Of a stretch of 5,623 bases of DNA, positions 1 to 5,137 are shown piece after piece. Location of the stretch: positions 1 through 5,623 of the forward strand of contig JAHENO010000030.1 in the NCBI GenBank assembly GCA_018609945.1, written 5' to 3'. Within the stretch, counting starts at the first letter, position 1, and each line of letters begins with the position of its first letter. The position numbers and the translations under genes were made by a program. Below the pieces are notes generated by a model. The model was not told the DNA's origin and did no database searches. It was given only the letters and a program-made list of their open reading frames with translations. Source of the DNA: Haloarculaceae archaeon (lineage in GTDB: Archaea > Halobacteriota > Halobacteria > Halobacteriales > Haloarculaceae).

Positions 1-411
1 AGCCTTGTCACCAGCAGCGACGGCGGGTGAATTCTCTTTGGTGGCGCTCGTACGAGCGTTGATTCCACTCGCATTTTCGTATCCTGCCCAAGACTGATTG
101 GTGCTGGACACTGAATCTGTGTCGAAGCCGCTCCCGCGGAAGAACAGTCGGTTTGACACGACTGTGTCACCGCTGTCGTGTCGGACCGAGACATTTCCGT
201 CAAAGGTAGTCCCGCCTACACTGTAGCCAGCGCCGCTTTCGTACTCGATCGTGAACGATGCCTGCGGCGAGACGCTCCCGGCCTGCTGTCCGACGCCGAG
301 GACGACCGATGCGATGACGGCTGCCAGGATGACTGTGATCGCGACCATCAGGATGACCCCGATGACCGGACTCACCGCGTCTTCGTCCGCGAATAGGTTT
401 TTCAAGCGCAT
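1..411 (-). CDS. Type IV pilin, N-terminal part (DUF1628/Pilin_N family), cut at window edge
   Basis: This is a surface pilin subunit precursor, probably assembled into type IV pili for adhesion after cleavage by the archaeal prepilin peptidase PibD. The 137 visible residues begin with a short charged leader (MRLKNLFADEDA). Then comes the haloarchaeal pilin signature SPVIG at residues 14-18, followed by an unbroken hydrophobic helix to about residue 40 (VILMVAITVILAAVIASVV). The rest is a polar Ser/Thr/Gly-rich domain with three N-glycosylation sequons (N73-V-S, N105-Q-S, N113-A-S), which suits an exported glycosylated subunit. The ATG at 411 is the only one that opens into this frame; the ATG at 416 hits a stop after four codons. 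A strong TATA box is centred 27 nt upstream, so the mRNA is probably leaderless. The C-terminus lies left of position 1. The exact pilin subfamily and the other genes of its locus cannot be seen. Confidence 0.9.
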   Translation of the reverse strand, partial: MRLKNLFADEDAVSPVIGVILMVAITVILAAVIASVVLGVGQQAGSVSPQASFTIEYESGAGYSVGGTTFDGNVSVRHDSGDTVVSNRLFFRGSGFDTDSVSSTNQSWAGYENASGINARTSATKENSPAVAAGDKA

Positions 412-434
412 TCCATCCCCACCATTATCATTTG

Positions 435-443
435 TATATAAAA
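435..443 (-). promoter_or_regulatory. TATA box of the pilin gene
   Basis: On the minus strand this reads TTTTATATA, close to the archaeal TATA consensus. Its core is centred about 27 nt upstream of the pilin ATG at 411, which puts the predicted transcription start on or beside the start codon. The surrounding sequence is much richer in AT than the coding parts of the window. The box is read from sequence; the leaderless transcript is inferred. Confidence 0.6.
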
Positions 444-629
444 CATTTGCTACTGTTTACTCAGAAGAATTGTTCATCCAATACATCGAGCGCTTTTTCT
501 CACCGTGAAAACGCCCGCGATACGCAGAGAAAATCTGCTTTCAGGCCCTCAAAACACGATTTTCCGAATTCCAGTGGATGATACAACGAGAAATCCGGCC
601 GATAGTATAGTATAGAATATATTTTTCGC

Positions 630-645
630 CGATATCCAAATATCG
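630..645. repeat. Short perfect inverted repeat CGATAT-N4-ATATCG
   Basis: Six-base arms (630-635 and 640-645) flank CCAA. The dyad is AT-rich and lies about 220 bp upstream of the pilin start. It could be a transcription-factor operator or a chance palindrome. No second copy was seen in the window. Confidence 0.35.
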
Positions 646-700
646 TTGTTGATTCTGTCTTGGACGAATTGCGATGGGACTAGACGGAGGGCTGGTCATA

Positions 701-727
701 CTATCGGCTGAAAGTTCGTGAGCAGTC
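701..727. repeat. Left terminal inverted repeat of IS630 element
   Basis: This is 27 bp long and exactly the reverse complement of 1784-1810. It starts with CTATCGGCTG just after the flanking TA. With the TA and one chance matching base outside, the visible inverted repeat extends to 30 bp (698-727 against 1784-1813). The transposase stop codon (726-728) overlaps its inner edge. Confidence 0.95.
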
Positions 728-1748
728 ACGGGTGCAGATACTTGAACACGTTTGGCAGGTTGATTGATTCCAGCGCTCCAAATACAGCATCACGGAGGTC
801 GTCAAGATCGTCGAAGAGACGATTGCCGAGTTCTTGATCAAGTTGTCGCCAGCACTCCTCCGCGGGGTTCAGTTCTGGTGAACCCCGCGGAAGGTAGCAC
901 AGTTCAATTGCTGTCTCGTCTGCGTAGTCCTGTACTTTCTTCGCACGAAAGTACGAGGCATTGTCGAGGACAACACAGATTTTCTCACCGAATCTTTTCT
1001 GGAGAGCGTCTAACCATCGGATTGTGAGATCAGAGTTGAACGTATCCTCGCAGGGAAGACAAAACAGGTCTCCCTCGTCGGTCACGCCACCGAGCATTTT
1101 GAGACTCTCCCACTTGCCCGTCACCGGGAGTGACGGGCGTTCATCCTCGGGAAACCACGCATGTGTGAGTTTTGAGAGCAGCTGTCGAGTCTGATCGATG
1201 GCGATAATCGTATACTCCTGATCAAGCGCGTCAGTCCGTTGCTTGAATCCGTCTTGGAATGCGGCTTGTGCCCGTTCGTCGCCTTTGTAGAATTGCGGTC
1301 GGGCTGTCTTCCAAGACAGCCCAGCCGCAGTCAGTAATCGACGGACATGACGGGGGCAATACTGGACGTTGAAGCGTTCTCGGAGATACTCTCGAGCACG
1401 GCCGACTGACCATGCGGGATCGTCAATCCCTGATTGCTCTGGCGACTCGTTAACAGCGTCCTCGAATTGCTCTTGCTCTTTTTCGGAAAGTTTGGGAGGG
1501 CGACCGGATCGTGGTTCATCATAGACGACGTCCTCGAACGGCTCCTCGGCGAGCCGTTCGAGTCGTCTGAACCATTCCGAGGACCAGCCACTGGAGAACC
1601 CAAGCATCTCAGCAACACGATTCTGCGAGAACTCGTCAACCTCGACAAACAGAAGTGCTGCAACGACTCTAATGGTTGCGTCGCCGTCGTCAATCTGAGA
1701 CAGTACTTCGCGGAGATGATCCGCAGAGATGTCCTCCAGATTCGCCAT
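726..1748 (-). CDS. IS630-family transposase, full length (340 aa)
   Basis: This is a DDE transposase that cuts and joins the ends of its own element. The N-terminal part (about residues 20-65) looks like a helix-turn-helix of the IS630 type (RVAEMLGFSSG...SSEWFRRL), followed by a basic RSGRPPKLS linker (80-88) and a second winged-helix-like segment (about 113-145). The catalytic residues are D185 (AIDQTR), D262 (VLDNASYFRAKK) and E297 (LPRGSPELNPAEECW). The DD34E spacing and the LNPxE..W block are the family signature. The frame is intact from ATG to a TGA that overlaps the left terminal repeat. The gene points the same way as coaBC and the pilin gene, so read-through from it would run towards the pilin gene. 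The family is clear; the exact ISfinder name was not assigned. Confidence 0.95.
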   Translation of the reverse strand: MANLEDISADHLREVLSQIDDGDATIRVVAALLFVEVDEFSQNRVAEMLGFSSGWSSEWFRRLERLAEEPFEDVVYDEPRSGRPPKLSEKEQEQFEDAVNESPEQSGIDDPAWSVGRAREYLRERFNVQYCPRHVRRLLTAAGLSWKTARPQFYKGDERAQAAFQDGFKQRTDALDQEYTIIAIDQTRQLLSKLTHAWFPEDERPSLPVTGKWESLKMLGGVTDEGDLFCLPCEDTFNSDLTIRWLDALQKRFGEKICVVLDNASYFRAKKVQDYADETAIELCYLPRGSPELNPAEECWRQLDQELGNRLFDDLDDLRDAVFGALESINLPNVFKYLHP

Positions 1749-1783
1749 ATGATCGAACTGTCAGAGAGACCGATGAAATTGAC

Positions 1784-1810
1784 GACTGCTCACGAACTTT
1801 CAGCCGATAG
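1784..1810. repeat. Right terminal inverted repeat of IS630 element
   Basis: This perfect 27-bp complement of 701-727 ends in CAGCCGATAG directly before the TA at 1811-1812. It lies upstream of the transposase start (1748), so any transposase promoter must sit in or just inside this repeat. No strong TATA box was seen; the best candidate is a weak AT-rich patch near 1774-1781. Confidence 0.95.
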
Positions 1811-1844
1811 TATCAGGGATTGAACGCGGACGCAGGAGGTCCAG

Positions 1845-3002
1845 TCAGGACAGTATCGATGCGAGTTCGTCGGCGATCCGGCTGCCGAGGTGGGTCTTCG
1901 ATCCTTCGACCGTCTCGTGGTCGTCCGCGCGGACGAGCAACGCGCGCGTCCGGTCGTCACCCATCACGCCGGCGTGGTTGGCGACGACGAACGCCAGGTC
2001 GACCCGGTCGCGCAGGGCGCGGGCGCGTTCGAGGAGCGCCGCGTCGTCGCCGTCGGTCTCGGCCTTGAACCCGACGATGGGCAGGTCCGGCCGGGCGTCG
2101 CGGACAGCGTCGAGGAGTTTCGGCGTCGGTTCGAGTTCGAGAGTGAGCGACTCCTGGCCCGAGCGGATCTTCTCCGGGCGCTGTGGGACAGTATAGTCGG
2201 AGATGGCTGCCGCCGAAACCAGCGCGTCGGCGTCGGCGACACACTCGAGTGTGGCCTCGCGCATCTCCGCGGCACTCTCGACCCGGTGGACGGTCGCCCA
2301 CGGGAGGTCTGGACCGTCGTGGACCACGGTCACGTCGGCCCCACGGACGTAGCAGGCCCGGGCGACTGCCCGTCCGGTTCGCCCCGAGGCGCGGTTCGAG
2401 AGTGTCCTGATGGGGTCGATAGATTCGGTGGTCGCGCCGCTCGTGACGACGACGTGTTCGCCCGCGAGCGTTCCGTCCGTCGTTGCCCGGGCGAGTTCGG
2501 TGACGACCGTCTCGGCGGCGGCGATCTTCGCTTTTCCCTCCTCTATTCGCGGATCGACGAGGGCGACGTCCCACGACTCCAGTCGCTCGAGTGCGTCGAG
2601 GACGCCGGGGTGATCGTACATCGGTTCGTGCATCGCCGGGACGACCACAACGGGGAGACCGGCACCCAGCGCCGTCGTCGCGCAGGTCGTCACGGGCGTG
2701 TCGTCGATGGCAGCGGCGACCTTGCCGACGGTGTTGGCGGTCGCCGGCGCGATCACGAGCACGTCCGCCCAGCCGTCCGTCCCACAGAGTTCGACGTGTT
2801 CGACCCCGCCCGTGATCTCGGTAACGACAGGGTTGTCGGTCGCGAATTCGAGCGACCAGGGATGGACGATGTCCGCCGCCGCGGGGGTAGTGACCGCGCG
2901 CACGGTCGCGCCCTGCCGGCGGAGTTCGTGGGCGAGTTCGACCGTCTTGACCGCCGCGATCGACCCGGTGACGCCCAGCGCGACGCGGACTCCCTCCAGC
3001 AT
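1845..3002 (-). CDS. coaBC: Bifunctional phosphopantothenoylcysteine decarboxylase/phosphopantothenate--cysteine ligase
   Basis: The enzyme joins cysteine to 4'-phosphopantothenate and decarboxylates the product to 4'-phosphopantetheine, a cytoplasmic step of coenzyme A synthesis. The N-terminal flavoprotein (CoaC) part, residues 1 to about 175, shows GVTGSIAAVKT (10-20), the catalytic-type H69 (VEHVEL), PATANT (86-91) and PAMHEPMY (122-129). The C-terminal CoaB part shows the nucleotide-binding VTSGAT (186-191), DPIRTLSNRASG (196-207), SDYTVP with EKIR (K278 probably catalytic), VGFKAET (310-316) and SKTHLGSRIADEL near the end. The frame extends upstream to 3107, but the ATG at 3002 (385 aa) starts directly before the conserved fold and lies 27 nt from a TATA-like TTTATG. 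The ATG at 3029 is a less likely alternative. PAMH replaces the bacterial PxMN, and a Cys-free EGKAKIA segment (155-161) stands where bacteria have the LACG clamp. I regard both as archaeal variants. Confidence 0.93.
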   Translation of the reverse strand: MLEGVRVALGVTGSIAAVKTVELAHELRRQGATVRAVTTPAAADIVHPWSLEFATDNPVVTEITGGVEHVELCGTDGWADVLVIAPATANTVGKVAAAIDDTPVTTCATTALGAGLPVVVVPAMHEPMYDHPGVLDALERLESWDVALVDPRIEEGKAKIAAAETVVTELARATTDGTLAGEHVVVTSGATTESIDPIRTLSNRASGRTGRAVARACYVRGADVTVVHDGPDLPWATVHRVESAAEMREATLECVADADALVSAAAISDYTVPQRPEKIRSGQESLTLELEPTPKLLDAVRDARPDLPIVGFKAETDGDDAALLERARALRDRVDLAFVVANHAGVMGDDRTRALLVRADDHETVEGSKTHLGSRIADELASILS

Positions 3003-3026
3003 ACTAGCAGTGGGGGCCGCCGCCGA

Positions 3027-3032
3027 CATAAA
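3027..3032 (-). promoter_or_regulatory. TATA-like box of coaBC
   Basis: On the minus strand this reads TTTATG, centred about 27 nt upstream of the ATG at 3002. That predicts a leaderless coaBC transcript and supports 3002 over the two upstream ATGs (3029, 3107). The match is weaker than the pilin TATA box. It shares the 119-bp divergent region with the promoter of the SRPBCC gene. Confidence 0.45.
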
Positions 3033-3092
3033 TGACGCTGTGCGATTCGGCGGTTCGCGGTGGCCACCGACCAAACTGCTTGGGCCGAGGCC

Positions 3093-3098
3093 ATATAC
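3093..3098 (+). promoter_or_regulatory. TATA-like box of the SRPBCC gene
   Basis: The sequence ATATAC stands out in a GC-rich spacer and is centred about 27 nt before the GTG at 3122. This predicts a leaderless mRNA starting on that GTG and argues against the longer frame beginning at 3032. Confidence 0.5.
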
Positions 3099-3121
3099 CG
3101 ATCCCACACCACTACGTGTGT

Positions 3122-3655
3122 GTGGACACAGTCGACGTCAGCACCGTGGTCTACCTGCCCCCGACCGAGGTGTACGAGTTCCTCCTCGATTTCCCGCGGT
3201 ACGCGGACTACTCGCGCCACCTCGACGAGGTCCGCCGGTACGGCGACGGGGACGGGCAGGGCACGCGCTACGACATCACCTTCTCGTGGTGGAAGCTCTC
3301 CTACACCGCAGTCTCGCGGGTGACGGACATCGACCCGCCGAACCGCATCGACTGGCGGCTCATCAAGGACATCGACGCCCGCGGCTCCTGGCAAATAGCG
3401 CCCGAACCGGAGTCCGCGCCGGCTCCCGACACGCCCGCCACGCGTGTCCGCCTCTACATCGAGTTCGCGCCCGAGTCGGCCAGCGCGGGCGGACTCGGCC
3501 TCCCGTCGTTCGTCTCGCTGGACTGGCTGATCGGGAAGGTGAAACCGAAGGTGAAAGCCGAGGCCGAGCGCATCGTCGAGCGCATCGTCGCGGACCTGGA
3601 GGGGCAACACCGCGACGTCGATCTCGACATCCACACGACACCGGATTCGGTGTAG
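3122..3655 (+). CDS. SRPBCC family protein (START/polyketide cyclase-like hydrophobic-ligand fold)
   Basis: This 177-residue soluble protein resembles the polyketide cyclase/dehydrase, Coq10 and RatA branch of the START-like SRPBCC superfamily, which binds lipids, quinones or other hydrophobic ligands. The visible pattern is a first strand (VDVSTVVYLPP), the typical first helices with 'tEVYEFLLDFPRYADYSRHLDEV' spacing (15-37, with P25 and Y27), strands around YDITFSWWKLSYTAVSRVTDIDPPNRIDWRLIKD (50-83), GSWQI (88-92), RVRLYIEFAP (108-117), and a long closing helix (about 131-160). No signal peptide or membrane segment is present. The frame is open from ATG 3032, but those first 30 codons (through a HRPNCLGRG stretch) do not look like protein, and a TATA-like box predicts initiation at GTG 3122; GTG 3116 is possible. 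It diverges from coaBC and converges on the halocyanin gene. Its ligand is unknown. Confidence 0.82.
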   Translation: MDTVDVSTVVYLPPTEVYEFLLDFPRYADYSRHLDEVRRYGDGDGQGTRYDITFSWWKLSYTAVSRVTDIDPPNRIDWRLIKDIDARGSWQIAPEPESAPAPDTPATRVRLYIEFAPESASAGGLGLPSFVSLDWLIGKVKPKVKAEAERIVERIVADLEGQHRDVDLDIHTTPDSV

Positions 3656-3660
3656 TCAGG

Positions 3661-3684
3661 GCGAGAACCGTCGGACAGTCTCGC
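3661..3684. terminator. Inverted repeat between convergent genes, possible terminator
   Basis: GCGAGA (3661-3666) pairs perfectly with TCTCGC (3679-3684). A smaller CCG/CGG pair (3668-3670 with 3672-3674) lies in the loop. It sits in the 40-bp gap between two converging stop codons, where shared termination is expected. Archaeal termination mainly needs a T-run and none is visible on either strand here, so this is weak. Confidence 0.25.
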
Positions 3685-3695
3685 AACAGGCAGTA

Positions 3696-4772
3696 TCAGG
3701 CTTCGGGATCGTAGTTGCCGCCGTACTTGACGAAGACGTACGCGAGACCGAGCGTGGCGACCAGCACGAACATCGTGGCGACGCTCAGTGTCTTGGCAGC
3801 ACCGGGGAGATCCGAGGGACCTGCGCCGCCGTCTCCGCCCTCCCCACCGCCGACGGACGGGAAGTCGGTGCCGACGACGACGGAGCCTTTCATGCCGAGA
3901 CTCTTGTGGGGCTGACAGTAGTAGTTGTAGCGGCCGTCTTCCTCGAAGGTGTGTTCGAAGACGAACCCCTCCTCGGCGGTGAGTTCGCTGCCGAACTCCT
4001 CGCCGTCCGTTTCTTCGTCCAAGACGTTGTGAGCGCCGCCCTCGCCGGTCCACTCCCAGACGACCGTGGCGCCGTTGTCGACGTGGACCGCCGGCGGGTC
4101 GAACGCCAGGTTGCCGCCGTTGCCCTCGGCACCGACCGCGACGGTCACCTCGCTCTGGCCACGTGCGTCGACGACCGACCCGTCGAAGTTGCCGACGTCG
4201 TCGAGATAGCCGCCGAAATCCGGCTGACCACCGCCACCACCGCCGCCATCACCACCGTCGCCATCCTCACTGCCCGGAGTGGCTGTGCTACCCCCGCCGC
4301 CCTGCTCGGCGGTGTCGCCGACCGCGACGACGCCTTTCATCCCCAGACCTTTGTGGGGTTGACAGAAGTATTTGAACACCCGCTCTTCCTCGAAGGTGTA
4401 CTCGAAGGTGAATCCCTCCTCGTCGGTGAGTTCGCTCTCGAAGGCGCCGTCCTCGTCGACGACGTTGTGTTGACCGCCCGCGCCGGTCCACTCCCAGATC
4501 ACGGTCGTCCCGGGATCGACTTGGACTGCCGGCGGATCGAACGCGAACCCGCCGCCGTTGCCCTCGGCGCCCACCGCAATCGTGACCTCACCCTGGCCGG
4601 TCATGTCGGCGGTCGTCCCGTCGAAGTTGTCCACATCGCTCAGGTACCCGTCGTAGGGAGCCTCCTGTGCGAGCGCGGGAGTTGTCGCGCCCGCGCCGAC
4701 GGTTGCCCCCGCGGCACCGACGCCGGCCGCCCGAAGGAATCCACGGCGGGAAACGTCCCTGTCGGTCTCCAT
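3696..4772 (-). CDS. Halocyanin-like protein with two type 1 copper domains, Tat signal and C-terminal membrane anchor
   Basis: This is an exported blue-copper electron carrier of 358 residues. It begins with a twin-arginine signal (S8-R-R-G-F-L-R) and a hydrophobic Ala/Gly-rich stretch ending in PALA-Q, so cleavage after A35 is likely. There is no lipobox cysteine. Domain 1 (about 40-152) carries copper ligands H102 (QHNV), C137 and H140 (FCQPH) and M145 (LGMKG). A Gly/Asp-rich linker (153-185) leads to domain 2 (about 186-301) with H248, C286, H289 and M294 in the same motifs. A second Gly-rich linker (303-320) precedes a membrane helix (about 326-349) and a short tail. The copper domains should therefore face outward, tethered to the membrane, perhaps serving a respiratory complex. 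No oxidase genes are visible nearby. A weak TATA-like TATTCA (4799-4804) lies about 30 nt upstream of the ATG, and AGGTG sits a few bases before it. Confidence 0.93.
   Translation of the reverse strand: METDRDVSRRGFLRAAGVGAAGATVGAGATTPALAQEAPYDGYLSDVDNFDGTTADMTGQGEVTIAVGAEGNGGGFAFDPPAVQVDPGTTVIWEWTGAGGQHNVVDEDGAFESELTDEEGFTFEYTFEEERVFKYFCQPHKGLGMKGVVAVGDTAEQGGGGSTATPGSEDGDGGDGGGGGGGQPDFGGYLDDVGNFDGSVVDARGQSEVTVAVGAEGNGGNLAFDPPAVHVDNGATVVWEWTGEGGAHNVLDEETDGEEFGSELTAEEGFVFEHTFEEDGRYNYYCQPHKSLGMKGSVVVGTDFPSVGGGEGGDGGAGPSDLPGAAKTLSVATMFVLVATLGLAYVFVKYGGNYDPEA
3870..4655 (-). repeat. Internal duplication encoding the two halocyanin domains
   Basis: Two segments of about 340-350 bp (4317-4655 and 3870-4217) encode near-parallel domains. 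Shared blocks, in order, are DVxNFDG, VAVGAEGNGG, FDPPAV, VWEWTG, HNV, SELTxEEGF, CQPHK and LGMKG. Domain 2 is a few residues longer around its ETDGEEFG loop. The second copy probably arose by tandem duplication within the gene; domain repetition of this kind is known among halocyanins. Confidence 0.8.
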
Positions 4773-4828
4773 GTCCGCACCTTTGCAACCACCCGTAGTG
4801 AATACTTCGCTTCGGGACGAGCCCCGGT

Positions 4829-5095
4829 TCAGGGCAACACGGTCGCGAATCCCGCGAGCGCGAGCACCGCGAGCGCGACCCCGACCAGCACGAACAGCGC
4901 GTTCTCGACGTCGATGTCGCCGGGCTCGATCTCCTCCTCCGGGCTGAGCGTCCCCGCGATGTTTCCGCCGTCTGCCTCCCCGTCGTCCGTCTCGCCCGGC
5001 TCCGCCGCTGGAGCGTCCGCGTTCCGCTGCTCGATGTCACCGAGCGAGAACCGCCACTCCTCGTCGTCGTCCGCGGGGTCCGGATCGGCTGCCAT
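4829..5095 (-). CDS. Small acidic haloarchaeal protein with one C-terminal membrane helix (DUF7312-like)
   Basis: This 88-residue protein has no established function. The N-terminal two thirds are strongly acidic (PADDDEEW, GETDDGEADGG), with a WRFSLGDIE segment (14-22) and GNIAGTLSPEEEIEPGDIDVENALF (44-68). The last 20 or so residues form one hydrophobic helix (about 66-86) ending in VLP. From memory this motif order fits the haloarchaeal DUF7312 group, but no search was run. With no signal sequence and a C-terminal helix it looks like a tail-anchored or single-pass protein with the acidic part probably in the cytoplasm. It starts 42 bp after the metG stop on the same strand and ends 56 bp before the halocyanin start. 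A weak TTTT patch (5120-5123) lies 27 nt upstream of the ATG, so it may have its own leaderless promoter or be read through from metG. Confidence 0.75.
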   Translation of the reverse strand: MAADPDPADDDEEWRFSLGDIEQRNADAPAAEPGETDDGEADGGNIAGTLSPEEEIEPGDIDVENALFVLVGVALAVLALAGFATVLP

Positions 5096-5137
5096 ACGTC
5101 GCGTTGGCGGTCCGGAGTGAAAAGACTGGCCCGTCGC

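Larger units (their letters stand above)
412..698. other. AT-rich intergenic region between pilin gene and IS630 element
   Basis: No credible gene was found here. A small minus-strand reading frame (541-729) starts inside the IS terminal repeat and has no recognisable protein features. The stretch holds the pilin TATA box (435-443), a pentanucleotide run ATAGT-ATAGT-ATAGA (602-616), an 11-bp copy of the IS630 terminal sequence (598-608), and a perfect 6-bp inverted repeat with a 4-nt loop (CGATAT-CCAA-ATATCG, 630-645). Before the IS arrived, the spacer between coaBC and the pilin gene was about 0.32 kb. Confidence 0.6.
701..1810 (-). mobile_element. Complete IS630-family insertion sequence (1110 bp)
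   Basis: The element is bounded by perfect 27-bp terminal inverted repeats (701-727 and 1784-1810), each tip reading CTATCGGCTGAAAG inward. A TA dinucleotide lies directly outside both ends (699-700 and 1811-1812), the target-site duplication typical of the IS630/Tc1/mariner superfamily. It carries one full-length transposase gene with an intact DDE triad, so it may still be able to transpose. Removing the element and one TA restores an uninterrupted spacer (GGTCA-TA-TCAGG). No coding gene was broken: the insertion lies about 30 bp past the coaBC stop codon and about 290 bp before the pilin start. Base composition is visibly less GC-rich than coaBC next to it, consistent with acquired DNA. 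Confidence 0.93.

Noticed and set aside
178..508. Two plus-strand frames over the pilin gene and its promoter
   Set aside because: They are antisense to the clear pilin frame with its SPVIG motif and hydrophobic helix.
541..729. 62-codon minus-strand frame reaching out of the IS left end
   Set aside because: It begins inside the terminal repeat (reading TAHELSADS, as does a plus-strand frame leaving the other end) and continues into non-coding spacer. It has no promoter or protein features.
1890..3035. Long plus-strand frame (381 codons) opposite coaBC
   Set aside because: It is the antisense shadow of coaBC in GC-rich DNA. The translation is Arg/Asp/Gly-rich with no motif, and the minus-strand frame has a full set of CoaBC motifs.
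3003..3107. 35-residue N-terminal extension of CoaBC
   Set aside because: The extra residues have no family counterpart, and the TATA-like box at 3027-3032 lies inside the extension.
3692..3700. AGTATCAGG shared by the IS right flank (1809-1817) and the end of the halocyanin gene
   Set aside because: The match is short, with different contexts and no terminal repeat sequence next to the second copy. It is most likely chance.
2698..3714. Plus-strand frame of 338 codons spanning the end of coaBC and the SRPBCC gene
   Set aside because: It overlaps both genes in a wrong frame and becomes almost pure Arg/His/Pro/Gly in its second half.
3906..5120. Long plus-strand frame (404 codons) opposite the halocyanin gene and the small membrane protein
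   Set aside because: It runs antisense through two well-supported minus-strand genes and into the intergenic gap. No domain is recognisable and the composition is that of a shadow.
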